Origin: Asanoa hainanensis | Lineage (GTDB): Bacteria > Actinomycetota > Actinomycetes > Mycobacteriales > Micromonosporaceae | DNA length: 64,000 nucleotides | Direction: 5' to 3' | Assembly: GCF_900188485.1 (NCBI RefSeq) | Contig: NZ_FZPH01000006.1 | Location: forward strand, 154,618-218,617 | Program-made: the position numbers and the translations under genes | Shown here: positions 1 through 8,563 of the stretch, one piece after another | How positions within the stretch are numbered: the stretch's first letter is position 1 | Layout of the letters: each line of letters begins with the position of its first letter | Notes under the pieces: generated by a model | The model's database searches: none | What the model was told of the DNA's origin: nothing | Seen by the model: the letters and a program-made list of their open reading frames with translations, nothing else

Positions 1-31
1 GCCCGCGACCCGGACCGCCCACCGCCTGCGG

Positions 32-1306
32 TCAGCGAGGGCTTGAGTCGCGTCGGCGGTGTGCCAAGATCAGCGCCCTTCCGCCGAGACCGATGGCGAA
101 CATGACCGCACCGGCGATCACCGATTGCCAGGGCAGGGTCGCGACCAGCGTCAGACAGCCGGCTACGCCGAGGACGTTGAGCCAGCGCGGCCAGCGCCGG
201 TCCTCCCGTGGCTGGGTGAACGCCGATGCGTTGGCCACCGCGTAGTAGACGAGCACGCCGAACGACGAGAAGCCGATCGCCCCGCGCAGGTCGACGGTGG
301 CCACCACGACGCTGACCACCACGGCCAACGCCACCTCGGCGTGGTGCGGGACGCGGTAGCGCGGATGCACCGCCGACAGCCACCCCGGCAGGTCGTGGTT
401 TCGGGCCATGGCCAGCGTGGTCCGGCCGATGCCGGCGATCAACGCCAGCAACGCGCCCAGCGCGGCCACCGCCCCACCGATCCGGACCACGGGGGCCACC
501 GCTCCAGAACCGGCATCGTGTACGGCGGTGCTCAGCGGCGCGGTCGCGGCGGCGAGCGCGTCCGGTCCGGCGGCCAGCAGTGCCGCGATGCCGACGACCA
601 GGTAGACCACGACGGCGATGAACAGCGCCCGGGGTATCGCGCGAGGGATGGTGCGCGCGGGATCGCGTACCTCCTCGCCCATGGTGGCAATGCGCGCGTA
701 TCCCGCGAAGGCGAAAAACAGCAGCCCCGACGCCTGGAGGATGCCGTAGACGCCGCCGGAGGTCAGTGCCGACCAACCGCCCAGGTTCGCGGTGCTGGCC
801 TGGCCGCCGACCGCGATCGCGACCACCACGATTGTCAGCGCCGTGAGGCTGGCGGCCACCAGCACGCGGGTGAGCTGCGCGGTGCGCGTCACGCCGCGGT
901 AGTTGAGCGCCGCCAACGCGATCACGCCGGCCACCGCCACAATCCGCTGTGCCCACCACGGGCCTGGCACGGCGTACGCGGCGAAGGTCAGCGCCGTCGC
1001 GGCGCAGGAGGCGGTCTTGCCGACCACGAACCCCCAGCCGGCGGTGAAGCCCCACCAGTCGCCGAGGCGCTCCCGGCCGTAGACGTAGGTGCCACCGGAG
1101 GTCGGGTACGTCGCGGCGAGTTGGGCCGAGGCCACCGCGTTGCAGTAGGCGATGACCGCCGCGATCGCGAGGCCGATCAGCAGACCCGTGCCCGCGGCTC
1201 GGGCGGCCGGGCCGAAGGCCGAGAACACGCCCGCCCCGATCATCGAGCCGAGGCCGATTAGCACCGCGTCCCGGGTGCCGAGCCGCCTGGCGAGCTGGTC
1301 GGACAA
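32..1306 (-). CDS. APC-superfamily amino acid/polyamine permease
   Basis: Integral membrane transporter of about 424 residues with some 12 hydrophobic segments. The first membrane segment carries the GSMIGAGVF stretch (about residues 20-28) that matches the unwound substrate-binding helix of APC permeases. The reading frame stays open far upstream, but the hydrophobic protein begins at a TTG at 1306 preceded by an AGAGGG ribosome site. Anything further upstream would run across the operator and into the opposing gene. It is divergent from an ArsR/arsenate-reductase fusion and shares its operator palindrome, so metalloid-linked regulation is likely. The substrate cannot be read from sequence, and it is not an ArsB or Acr3 pump. 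Confidence 0.85.
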   Translation of the reverse strand: MSDQLARRLGTRDAVLIGLGSMIGAGVFSAFGPAARAAGTGLLIGLAIAAVIAYCNAVASAQLAATYPTSGGTYVYGRERLGDWWGFTAGWGFVVGKTASCAATALTFAAYAVPGPWWAQRIVAVAGVIALAALNYRGVTRTAQLTRVLVAASLTALTIVVVAIAVGGQASTANLGGWSALTSGGVYGILQASGLLFFAFAGYARIATMGEEVRDPARTIPRAIPRALFIAVVVYLVVGIAALLAAGPDALAAATAPLSTAVHDAGSGAVAPVVRIGGAVAALGALLALIAGIGRTTLAMARNHDLPGWLSAVHPRYRVPHHAEVALAVVVSVVVATVDLRGAIGFSSFGVLVYYAVANASAFTQPREDRRWPRWLNVLGVAGCLTLVATLPWQSVIAGAVMFAIGLGGRALILAHRRRDSSPR

Positions 1307-1324
1307 TGGTTGCCCTCTCGAAAG

Positions 1325-1346
1325 TACATCAAACCGATTTGATGTA
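1325..1346. promoter_or_regulatory. ArsR-type operator, perfect 9-bp palindrome
   Basis: TACATCAAA - CCGA - TTTGATGTA is a perfect inverted repeat in the divergent gap. ArsR-family repressors typically bind ATCAA-N6-TTGAT sites, which this contains. It overlaps a candidate -10 box (TATTCT, 1345-1350) lying 7 bases before the ATG of the fusion gene, so bound repressor would block that promoter and probably the permease promoter too. Confidence 0.75.
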
Positions 1347-1357
1347 TTCTCGATCGC

Positions 1358-2122
1358 ATGGCGTCGACGGGTCAAGCCGCCCCACCCTTCCTCCGCCTCG
1401 CCGCGCATCCTCTGCGGTGGTGCCTGCTGAGCAGCCTGGCCGGCAGTGACCTGCGGGTGCGCGAGCTCGCCGCTCTGCTCGACCAACCACAGAACCTCGT
1501 GTCGTACCATCTGCGCCTGCTCCGCGACGGCGGTCTGGTCACCGCCAACCGCAGCAGCCTCGACGGCCGCGACAGCTACTACCACCTGGATCTCGACCGG
1601 TGCGGCCAGGCGCTGGCCGACAGCGGCGCCGACCTCCACCCGGCCCTGCGCCGCGACATCGCGGCCGTCGACCGCCCGGAGCGGTTTCCGGCGGTCGCCG
1701 TGCTGTTCGCGTGTACGGGCAACAGCGCGCGCTCGGTCATCGCGGAGGCGCTGCTGCGCCACGAGACCGGTGGCCAGGTGCGCGTGGTCAGCGGCGGCAG
1801 CCACCCGAAGCCGGCCGTGCACCCCGACGCCGTACGCGTGCTGCGCGAGAAGTTCGACCTCGACATCGCCGACCAGCGTCCGCGGCACCTCGACACCCTC
1901 GCCGGCCAGCGCCAGGACTACGTCATCACGTTGTGCGACAAGGTGCGCGAGATCTGCCCGGAGTTTCCCGACCACCCGCGCCAGATCCACTGGAGCATCC
2001 CGGACCCGGCCGCAGTCGGCGGCTATCCGGCATTCGCCCGCACCGCTGCCGACATCGCGGCCCGGGTGCGCCACCTGCTCCCTGTTCTGGCGAGACCGAC
2101 CAGTGCAGGAGGACCGCCATGA
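1358..2122 (+). CDS. ArsR-family regulator fused to thioredoxin-type arsenate reductase
   Basis: A 254-residue two-domain protein. Residues about 10-85 form an ArsR winged helix. Residues about 111-245 form a low-molecular-weight phosphatase fold with the P-loop C119-T-G-N-S-A-R, the D216-P general acid, and a second cysteine pair, C193 and C200. Cysteine spacing of one P-loop Cys plus a CxxxxxxC pair is the triad of thioredoxin-coupled arsenate reductases, so arsenate reduction is more likely than plain tyrosine phosphatase activity. No ribosome site is visible. A TATTCT box 7 bases upstream suggests a leaderless message. Its stop overlaps the next gene (ATGA). Fusions of this kind are known in actinobacteria. 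Confidence 0.88.
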   Translation: MASTGQAAPPFLRLAAHPLRWCLLSSLAGSDLRVRELAALLDQPQNLVSYHLRLLRDGGLVTANRSSLDGRDSYYHLDLDRCGQALADSGADLHPALRRDIAAVDRPERFPAVAVLFACTGNSARSVIAEALLRHETGGQVRVVSGGSHPKPAVHPDAVRVLREKFDLDIADQRPRHLDTLAGQRQDYVITLCDKVREICPEFPDHPRQIHWSIPDPAAVGGYPAFARTAADIAARVRHLLPVLARPTSAGGPP

Positions 2123-2496
2123 CCGAGTACGCGACCGTCCGCTACCTCGTCGACGACGTCCAGGCGGCCGTCGACTTCTACACCGTCCACCTAGGATTCC
2201 AGCTGAACACCAACGTGGCGCCGGCCTTTGCCGACGTCACCCGTGGACCGCTGCGGCTGTTGCTCTCCGGGCCCACCAGCTCCGGCGCCCGCGCGACCCC
2301 CGCCGACGCGGCCATGCCGGGCCGCAACCGCATCCACCTGACCGTCGACGACCTCGACGCCGAGATCGCCCGGCTGCGCGGAGACGGCGTCGCGTTTCGC
2401 AGCGACGCCGTCTCCGGTCCGGGCGGCCGTCAGGTCCTACTCGCCGACCCCGCCGGCAATCTGATCGAGATCTTCCAACCTGCTGCTAGGGCTTAG
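2119..2496 (+). CDS. Glyoxalase/bleomycin-resistance (VOC) fold protein
   Basis: A 125-residue single-domain VOC protein with two beta-alpha-beta-beta-beta modules, beginning TEYATVRYLVDD and ending in the typical ADPAGNLIEIFQP strand. It is translationally coupled to the arsenate reductase fusion (ATGA overlap) and has a strong AGGAGG at 2107-2112. Position beside an ars-type gene recalls the ArsI C-As lyase, but the protein has no cysteine at all, so the vicinal Cys pair ArsI needs is missing. Substrate unknown. Its stop codon overlaps the stop of the convergent epoxide hydrolase. Confidence 0.8.
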   Translation: MTEYATVRYLVDDVQAAVDFYTVHLGFQLNTNVAPAFADVTRGPLRLLLSGPTSSGARATPADAAMPGRNRIHLTVDDLDAEIARLRGDGVAFRSDAVSGPGGRQVLLADPAGNLIEIFQPAARA

Positions 2497-3632
2497 CGGA
2501 CCGTGCGGAAGAAGGTGCGGACGTCCTCGACGAACAGGTCCGGCGCTTCGAGGGCCGCGAAGTGGCCGCCGCGGTCGTACTCGGTCCAGTGGGTGATGTT
2601 GTTGGTCTGGTCCGCGTAGCGGCGGATCGCCACGTCCTCCGCGAAGACCGCGACCCCGGTCGGCACGCCGCTCGGCGTCGGCCAGTTGCCGCTGTGCATG
2701 CTCTCGTAGTAGAGGTTGGCCGACGTGCCGGCGGTGTTGGTCAGCCAGTAGAGCATGACGTTGGTGAGGATCTCGTCGCGGGCGATCACGTCCTCCGGCA
2801 GCTTGCCGCCGTGCGTCCACTCCTGGAACTTCTCGACGATCCAGGCGAGCTGGCCGACGGGTGAGTCCGCCAGCGCGTACGACAGGGTCTGCGGTCGGGT
2901 TGCCTGGATCTGGAAGTAGCCGTTCATGTCGGCCATGTAGTTGGCTAGCCGGCCCAGCCGCACCCGCTCCGCGTCGGTCATCGTGGCCTGCTCCTCCTCC
3001 GGCACCTCGCCGAACGGGATGAAGCCCAGCGTGGCCGCGTTGACGTGGATGCCGATCACGTGGTCGGTGTCGACCCGCCCGAGGTCCGGCGCGATGAAGG
3101 CGCCGTAGTCGCCGCCCTGTGCGCCGTAGCGGTCGTAGCCCAGCCGGCGCATGAGCTCGGCGAAGGCCGCGGCGATCCGGCGGCTGTCCCAGCCCGCCTC
3201 GGTGACCTGGCCGGAGAGGCCGAAGCCGGGGATCGAGGGGATCACCACGTGGAACGCGTCGGCCGGGTTGCCGCCGTGTGCCCGCGGGTCGGTCAGCGGG
3301 CCGATCAGGTCGAGGAACTCGACGATCGAGCCGGGCCAGCCGTGGCTGAGCACCAGCGGCAGCGCGTCGGGCTCGGGCGAGCGCACGTGCAGGAAGTGCA
3401 CCCGCTGGCCGTCGATCTCGGTGGTGAACTGCGGGAACTCGTTGATCCGGCGCTCGGCGGCGCGCCAGTCGTAGCCGTCGGCCCAGTAGGCGGCCAGCTC
3501 GCGCAGGTAGTCGACCGGGACGCCGCGCGACCACTCGGCGCCGGGCAGCGCGAACGGCCAGCGGGCACCCGTCAGCCGGGCGCGCAGGTCGTCGAGGTCG
3601 GCCTGGGGGATCTCGAGGCGGTACGGGTTCAT
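2493..3632 (-). CDS. Epoxide hydrolase, alpha/beta-hydrolase fold
   Basis: 379 residues. The N-terminal about 100 residues match the epoxide hydrolase N domain (PYRLEIPQADLDDLRARL). It is followed by the oxyanion HGWPGS motif (97-102), the nucleophile D175 in GGDYGAF and a C-terminal H357 in GGHFAALE. The family opens epoxides to diols through an aspartyl ester. The ATG at 3632 has a GGAGGG ribosome site. The upstream region holds an inverted repeat (3658-3688) that may bind a TetR-like regulator, although no such gene is adjacent. Confidence 0.9.
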   Translation of the reverse strand: MNPYRLEIPQADLDDLRARLTGARWPFALPGAEWSRGVPVDYLRELAAYWADGYDWRAAERRINEFPQFTTEIDGQRVHFLHVRSPEPDALPLVLSHGWPGSIVEFLDLIGPLTDPRAHGGNPADAFHVVIPSIPGFGLSGQVTEAGWDSRRIAAAFAELMRRLGYDRYGAQGGDYGAFIAPDLGRVDTDHVIGIHVNAATLGFIPFGEVPEEEQATMTDAERVRLGRLANYMADMNGYFQIQATRPQTLSYALADSPVGQLAWIVEKFQEWTHGGKLPEDVIARDEILTNVMLYWLTNTAGTSANLYYESMHSGNWPTPSGVPTGVAVFAEDVAIRRYADQTNNITHWTEYDRGGHFAALEAPDLFVEDVRTFFRTVR

Positions 3633-3657
3633 CGTGGCCCTCCATCGGAGCGTTGTG

Positions 3658-3688
3658 TTCCGTTCCGCTTAACCATAGCAGAACGGAA
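3658..3688. promoter_or_regulatory. Inverted repeat upstream of epoxide hydrolase (candidate operator)
   Basis: TTCCGTTC and its exact complement GAACGGAA are separated by 15 bases, with a further GGAA-N7-TTCC element overlapping at 3685-3699. It lies 26 bases before the epoxide hydrolase start and upstream of the divergent adenylate kinase. Size and symmetry fit a repressor dimer-pair site of TetR type. No cognate regulator is in the window. Confidence 0.45.
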
Positions 3689-3757
3689 TGGTACGTTCCA
3701 GTAATTGGGTCGGGGAATCTGATGCGGGCCGGGGCGCTCGGGTGGGACCGTTCTCGC

Positions 3758-4405
3758 ATGCGGAAGTACGTGATCATGGGCGTGCAGGGCAGCGGCAAAG
3801 GCACCCAGTGCACCCTCATGCGCCACGACCTCGAGCTGACCCACATCAGCGTCGGCGACATCCTGCGGTGGCACGTGCAGCAGCACACCAAGATCGGCGC
3901 CCTGGTACGCCGCACGATGGCCGCGGGCGAGCTCGTCGGTGACGACCTGGTCGAGTCGATCGTGCGGGACCGGCTCGCGCAGCACGACTGGAACTACGGC
4001 TTCCTCATCGACGGCTTCCCACGCAACGTCCGGCAGGCCGGGTTCTTCCTGGAGAGCTACGACATCGACGGGGTGATCCACCTCGACCTGCCGGACGAGG
4101 AGGTGCAGAAGCGGGTACTCAGCCGCCGCCTCTGCGCGGCCTGCGGCATGGACTACAACCTCATCTCGGACCGCCCCGAGGTCGAGGGCAAGTGCGACGT
4201 CTGCGGCGGCCGGCTCGTCACTCGCGACGACGACACCCCGGAGGCGCTGGCGGCCCGGCTGCGCGACTACTACGGCAAGACCGAGCCGGTGCTGGAGCTC
4301 TTCCGGCGCAAGGAGTACGTGCTCACGGTCGACGCCCGGCCCGACCCCGCCACGGTCCAGAAGGCCATCCGCGCAGGCCTCAACCTGCCCGCGTACGCGG
4401 CCTAA
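3758..4405 (+). CDS. Adenylate kinase-family nucleoside monophosphate kinase
   Basis: 215 residues with the P-loop GVQGSGKGT (8-16), the DGFPR motif (85-89) and an LID domain carrying a zinc knuckle, C126-x2-C129 and C146-x2-C149. The family transfers phosphate between ATP and AMP. The usual housekeeping adk sits in the ribosomal protein operon. This one stands alone, so it is probably a second paralogue, and its preferred nucleotide is uncertain. The ATG at 3758 is chosen because the conserved protein begins there; an in-frame ATG at 3722 would add 12 unconserved residues. Confidence 0.85.
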   Translation: MRKYVIMGVQGSGKGTQCTLMRHDLELTHISVGDILRWHVQQHTKIGALVRRTMAAGELVGDDLVESIVRDRLAQHDWNYGFLIDGFPRNVRQAGFFLESYDIDGVIHLDLPDEEVQKRVLSRRLCAACGMDYNLISDRPEVEGKCDVCGGRLVTRDDDTPEALAARLRDYYGKTEPVLELFRRKEYVLTVDARPDPATVQKAIRAGLNLPAYAA

Positions 4406-4443
4406 GCTCCGCCGCGGCCCGGCCCCCGCTGTTGAACGGGGCC

Positions 4444-4449
4444 TAGGGT
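4444..4449 (+). promoter_or_regulatory. -10 element TAGGGT, leaderless arrangement
   Basis: TAGGGT lies 6 bases before the ATG of the aldehyde dehydrogenase and no Shine-Dalgarno sequence is present. This fits the TANNNT-N6-start pattern of leaderless actinobacterial messages. Confidence 0.5.
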
Positions 4450-4455
4450 GGTGGC

Positions 4456-5952
4456 ATGACGACGATCTACCGTTCGGTCAACCCCGCCCGGCTCGACGAC
4501 GTGGTCGCGGAGGTGCCGCTGGCCGATGCCGCCGGCTTCGTGGCCGCGTGCCGCACCGCCCGGGCCGCGCAGCGTGGTTGGGCGGCGGTGCCGGCTCCGG
4601 TCCGCGGTCAGGTCATCGGCAACCTGGGCCGGCTGGTGCGGGCCAACCTCGAGACGCTCGCCCAACTCGTCACCCGCGAGATCGGCAAGCCGATCCTCGA
4701 GGCCCGCGGCGAGGTGCAGGAGATCATCGACACCTGCGACTTCTTCCTGGGCGAGGGCCGCCGGATGTACGGGCAGACCGTGCCCAGCGAGATGCCCGAC
4801 AAGCAGCTGTTCACCTTCCGGGTGCCGGTCGGGGTCGCCGCGATCATCACGGCCGGCAACTTCCCGGTCGCGGTGCCGTCCTGGTATCTGGTGCCCGCCC
4901 TGCTCTGCGGCAACGCCGTCGTGTGGAAACCGGCCGAGTACGCCTCCGCGAGCGCCGCCGCGCTGGCGGCCCTGGTGCGGCGGTCGGGTGTGCCCGACGG
5001 GGTCTTCTCGGTGGTCGACGCGGACGGGGCGGCCACGTTCGACGGGCTGTCTCTCGCCCTGGACGCCGGGCTGGTCGACAAGGTCGGCTTCACCGGCTCG
5101 TCGGCCGTCGGCGCGCGGATCGGCGAGCTGACCGGGCGGCACCTGCAGACGCCCTGCCTGGAGCTGGGCGGCAAGAACCCCATGGTGGTCACGCCCGACG
5201 CAGACCTGTCGCTCGCCGTCGAGGGCGCGCTGTTCGGCGGCTTCGGCACCGCGGGCCAGCGCTGCACGTCGCTGGGGACCGCGATCGTGCACGAGTCGGT
5301 GTACGAGTCCTTCGTGGACTCGCTCGGCAAGGCCCTCGCGGACGCGGTGATCGGCGACCCGACGCGCGAAGAGGTCCTCTATGGACCGATGCTGGCCGAC
5401 CGGTTCGCGGAGCGCTACGAGGAATACCTGACCTGGATCGGCGACCACCACCGCGTGCTCGGCCCGATCGGTCGGATCACCGCCGACAACCCCCGCGCGG
5501 GTTTCGCCGGCAACCCCGCCGACGGGCTGTTCTACCACCCCGCGCTGGTCGCCGGCGTGCGCCCCGACGACGAGCTGTTCCGCACCGAGACCTTCGGCCC
5601 GATCGTCGGGGTGCTGCCCTACCGCGACCTCGACGAGGCGATCGAGCTGGCCAACGCGCCGGGCTACGGCCTCTCCTCGTCGATCTACACGAACGATCCC
5701 CGGTCGGCGTTCGCGTTCCGCTCGGGCGTCTCGGCCGGCATGGTCAGCGTCAACAACTCCACGTCGGGCGCCGAGGCCCACCTACCGTTCGGCGGCAACG
5801 GCAAGTCGGGCAACGGCTCCCGGCAGTCCGGCGTGTGGGTACTCGACCAGTTCACCCGCTGGCAGTCGATGAACTGGGACTACTCGGGCCGGCTCCAGAA
5901 GGCCCAGATGGACACCCAGACGATCACGCCGGACCTGGATTTCCGCCTCTAG
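4456..5952 (+). CDS. NAD(P)-dependent aldehyde dehydrogenase
   Basis: 498 residues covering the complete ALDH fold. Visible catalytic elements are K158 in VVWKPAE, the general base E236 in LELGGKNP and the nucleophile C270 in GQRCTS. The family oxidises aldehydes to acids through a thiohemiacetal on the cysteine. The N-terminal half resembles semialdehyde dehydrogenases, but the specific substrate cannot be assigned. It appears monocistronic, with a leaderless-type promoter and a 3' end abutting the convergent acetyltransferase by 4 bases of overlap. Confidence 0.9.
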   Translation: MTTIYRSVNPARLDDVVAEVPLADAAGFVAACRTARAAQRGWAAVPAPVRGQVIGNLGRLVRANLETLAQLVTREIGKPILEARGEVQEIIDTCDFFLGEGRRMYGQTVPSEMPDKQLFTFRVPVGVAAIITAGNFPVAVPSWYLVPALLCGNAVVWKPAEYASASAAALAALVRRSGVPDGVFSVVDADGAATFDGLSLALDAGLVDKVGFTGSSAVGARIGELTGRHLQTPCLELGGKNPMVVTPDADLSLAVEGALFGGFGTAGQRCTSLGTAIVHESVYESFVDSLGKALADAVIGDPTREEVLYGPMLADRFAERYEEYLTWIGDHHRVLGPIGRITADNPRAGFAGNPADGLFYHPALVAGVRPDDELFRTETFGPIVGVLPYRDLDEAIELANAPGYGLSSSIYTNDPRSAFAFRSGVSAGMVSVNNSTSGAEAHLPFGGNGKSGNGSRQSGVWVLDQFTRWQSMNWDYSGRLQKAQMDTQTITPDLDFRL

Positions 5953-6380
5953 GTGTTAAGTGCGATCAGGCCCGCGTCGGTAGGACTGAAGCCGCACGCG
6001 TCGAGGTAGAAGCCGCGCAGGTGCGGCTCGAAGTCGACGTGCAGCCAGGCGGCACCGGCCGCGCGGGCCTCGTCCGTGGCAAGGCGGACCAGCCTTGCTC
6101 CGACGCCCTGGCGCTGGGCACGCTCCGCCACCACGGTGTCCAGAACGAAAGCGTGCGCACCGCCGTCCCACACGACGTTGACAAACCCGACGAGCGCACC
6201 GTCAAGCCGAGCACAAACCCATCCGAGACTGTGCCGCTGCACCCGACCCCACCAGTCGTCGCGGTCAACGTCAGAGCGGACGTCGGTGGCCGGGCCGGCG
6301 GGGGCGAAGCCTTCCGTATGTAGGGCTTCGAGCTCGGCGTTGCTGAACACGCCGCGCCATTCGTAGGCGATCGCCGACAC
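5949..6380 (-). CDS. GNAT-family N-acetyltransferase
   Basis: 143 residues. The acetyl-CoA-binding motif A is visible as VVAERAQRQGVGARLVRLA (about residues 83-101), preceded by the beta4 strand AFVLDTVV. The C-terminal HLRGFYLDACGFSPT matches the typical FYxxxGF end of GNAT proteins. It starts with GTG one base after the stop of the upstream gene on the same strand, so the two are probably co-translated. The acceptor substrate is unknown. Confidence 0.85.
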   Translation of the reverse strand: MSAIAYEWRGVFSNAELEALHTEGFAPAGPATDVRSDVDRDDWWGRVQRHSLGWVCARLDGALVGFVNVVWDGGAHAFVLDTVVAERAQRQGVGARLVRLATDEARAAGAAWLHVDFEPHLRGFYLDACGFSPTDAGLIALNT

Positions 6381-6381
6381 G

Positions 6382-6966
6382 TCAGTCGGGCGCCGCGGCC
6401 ACGTGCAGTGGACCCGGCGACGGCTGGCCGTCCAGGACGGTCGGGTCGACGCTCCACTGGCCCGCCAGGCGGGTCACGTCGTCTTCGCCGACGAGCAGGT
6501 CGTCCGGGTCCGGTGCGGTCTCTGGAATGCCCAGTGAGCGTTCGGCCTCGTCCGGGTCGCCGCGCCACTCGGTGACCTCGCCCGTCTCGCCGACGAAGTC
6601 GAAGGCTCGCACCAGCACGCCGTCGACCGCGCGGACCCAGCGGTGTTGCTCTCCGACCCGGTGGGTGGCGAAGAACTGCACCTCGGTGGCGAGCGCGACG
6701 GACAGCGCCACCGCCTCGACCGTGCTCGGGATCGTGAAGAGGCGGCGCCCGGCTACCAGGATCCAGTCGTTGTCGCGCGCGCCGGGCAGCGGAGGTGTGA
6801 CGGCCAGCCGGTCGTCGGTGAGGTGGGCCAGGTCGACACCCTCGCGCCATGGTGCGGGCCCGAGGTCGCGCAGGCCCAGCGCGTCGACGACCGCACCGGG
6901 GTCGCGGCCGCGGATCGCCAACCACGCCTGCTTGCGGCCGAACCCGACCATCGTCTCCGCGCTCAC
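6382..6966 (-). CDS. Conserved hypothetical protein
   Basis: 194 residues, soluble, no signal peptide or membrane segment. I do not recognise the family. It has a tryptophan-rich middle (QHRWVRAVDG, VTEWRGDPDE) and the phrase WILVAGRRLFTIPST that may be a conserved core. A GTG at 6966 is used; an ATG at 6951 with GGAG close upstream is an alternative start. It lies in a tight run with the acetyltransferase downstream and the YjbR-like gene 18 bases upstream, suggesting one transcript. Confidence 0.6.
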   Translation of the reverse strand: MSAETMVGFGRKQAWLAIRGRDPGAVVDALGLRDLGPAPWREGVDLAHLTDDRLAVTPPLPGARDNDWILVAGRRLFTIPSTVEAVALSVALATEVQFFATHRVGEQHRWVRAVDGVLVRAFDFVGETGEVTEWRGDPDEAERSLGIPETAPDPDDLLVGEDDVTRLAGQWSVDPTVLDGQPSPGPLHVAAAPD

Positions 6967-6984
6967 TCGTGCGACGTTAGCTCG

Positions 6985-7335
6985 CTATCCCACGGTCGCC
7001 TCCAGGAACTCGCGTGCCACCCGCTTGGGGACGCACATCCGCCAGGAGTCGAGGACGATCTCGCGCATCTCCGTCTCGTCGATCGCCGCTAGTCGGACGC
7101 GGACCCAGTTGTAGCGCTCGTCGGACGGGATCGGCATGAGGAACTTGTCGGGCTCGGCCTCGACCAGCGCGACGCGCTCCTCCTTGGGGTAGCCGAAACC
7201 CATCACGGTCTCGTCGGGCGAGAAGGACAGGAAGACGAGGCTGCCGACCCGGAACTTGACGCGGTCGCGGACCAGCACCTCGTAGGCCCGCGGCAGAGTG
7301 GTGGCGAGCCGTCGCACGTCATCGATGGTGACCAC
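6985..7335 (-). CDS. MmcQ/YjbR-family protein
   Basis: 116 residues. The layout DDVRRLATTLPRAYE, KFRVGSLVFLSFSP, YNWVRVRLAAIDETEMREIVLDSWRMCVPKRV matches the YjbR/MmcQ fold, a CyaY-like alpha/beta domain often annotated as DNA-binding without direct evidence. Start GTG at 7335. Probably the first gene of a three-gene transcript running to 5949. Function unknown. Confidence 0.82.
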   Translation of the reverse strand: MVTIDDVRRLATTLPRAYEVLVRDRVKFRVGSLVFLSFSPDETVMGFGYPKEERVALVEAEPDKFLMPIPSDERYNWVRVRLAAIDETEMREIVLDSWRMCVPKRVAREFLEATVG

Positions 7336-7344
7336 GCGGACACG

Positions 7345-8094
7345 CTATGACCCGGGTACGACAAAAAGCGCCGCCACCGTGCCCGCGATCAGGAACGGGC
7401 CGAACGGCAGGTGGCTCGACCAGCGCACCCGGCCGGCGATCAGCAACGCGATGCTGACCAGCGCCGACGCCACCAGCGCGGCCATCAGCCCGAGCAGCAC
7501 GAAGCCCCAGCCGAACCAGCCGAGCAGCGCCGCGCAGCTCAGCGCCAGCTTCGCGTCGCCGAGGCCGAACCCCCGCCGCCCGAGCAGCACCGTCGTCAAC
7601 GCGAAGAAGAGCCCGAGCGCCAGACCGGCGAGCACCGCCCGCCACCAGCGATCGAAGCCGAAAGACACCAGCGAAGGGCCAAGCAGCAGCAGGACGACGC
7701 CGGCCGCAGCGGGCAGGGTCAACCGGTCCGGCAACCGGTGCACGGCGAGATCGACCAGCACCAGGGGTACGGCAAACGCCGCCCACCACGCATAAGCGGG
7801 CAGCACCGGCAACGGCACCACGAAAAGCCCGGCCGCGAGCGCGAGCAGCGCCAGCAGCTCCACCGTGAACGCCGGCGGACCGACCCGAGCGCGACAGCCA
7901 CCACATCGGCCCAGCGGCAGCAGCGCACCCGGCGGCCCGCCGAATCCCGTCGGCGCCGCGCACGTAGGGCAGGCACGCAACCACGGCGACCCCGACGGGA
8001 CCGAATGGCCCAGCGCCAGCCACCGGAGCAGCGGCGTCACCACCACGGCGGGTAGCCACCTCGGCGCCGTCCGTACCCGGGCGACCGGGGTCAT
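7345..8094 (-). CDS. Prepilin peptidase, type A24 (GxGD aspartyl protease)
   Basis: 249 residues, polytopic membrane protein. An N-terminal CxxC pair set (CPTC and CGGC) resembles the zinc-binding loop of PilD-type enzymes. Catalytic aspartates are expected in DLAVHRLPD and in the GLGD motif (FGLGDAKL). It would cleave the leader of pilin and pseudopilins at the cytoplasmic membrane face. It stands divergent from the Tad operon across a 469-bp gap, so its likely substrates are the small membrane proteins encoded at 14838-16463. ATG at 8094 chosen because the conserved protein starts just after it; the longer open frame upstream lacks conserved sequence. Confidence 0.88.
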   Translation of the reverse strand: MTPVARVRTAPRWLPAVVVTPLLRWLALGHSVPSGSPWLRACPTCAAPTGFGGPPGALLPLGRCGGCRARVGPPAFTVELLALLALAAGLFVVPLPVLPAYAWWAAFAVPLVLVDLAVHRLPDRLTLPAAAGVVLLLLGPSLVSFGFDRWWRAVLAGLALGLFFALTTVLLGRRGFGLGDAKLALSCAALLGWFGWGFVLLGLMAALVASALVSIALLIAGRVRWSSHLPFGPFLIAGTVAALFVVPGS

Positions 8095-8563
8095 GCCAAC
8101 CGCCAAATCAACACGGAGAGTAACGCCATGATCGCATTCGTGGATCTTCGCGCCAGCCCCGGCCACAACCCGGACCACGGTGAGCCAGCGGACAAACCGC
8201 CGGTCCGTGAATCGGACACAAACCGACGGTCTCGCGCATATCGCGGCGCGTATCGCACACGCTGTCCGTCACATGATAAGGAGCGCGGGATGCGCGTACC
8301 CGAGTGCCGCACCCAGCCGAATAACGTCGCCACCATTGATCCTTCCGTGACCCTACGTGTTATTTCGGATCGCCTCTGTTGCATCGGCGATCGTCAGCCT
8401 ATGCTCGGCCCTCGGGTGTTGCACTACCGATCAATAAGCACTCCGCCACGGCTTTGACGATCCAAGTTAATAAATGTGAAACGCGGTCGGATCATGGTCC
8501 GACCCTTGGCTTACCACGCCCAGTTTCGCCCCACGGTCCCAGGCGACACAGGGAGGATGCACC
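8095..8563. promoter_or_regulatory. Intergenic region between prepilin peptidase and Tad operon
   Basis: 469 bases without a convincing gene. Short open frames here lack ribosome sites and family resemblance. The stretch from about 8330 to 8490 has visibly lower GC than its surroundings and contains TTGACG at 8454-8459 followed by AT-rich sequence, a plausible promoter for the Tad operon. Divergent control of the peptidase and the operon from this region is an inference. Confidence 0.4.

Noticed and set aside
2119-2496. ArsI-type C-As lyase for the VOC protein
   Set aside because: No cysteines at all, so the thiol pair that binds trivalent arsenic is missing.
8128-8457. 109-residue open frame in the gap before the Tad operon
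   Set aside because: No ribosome site, no family resemblance and mixed codon use. Treated as a regulatory gap.
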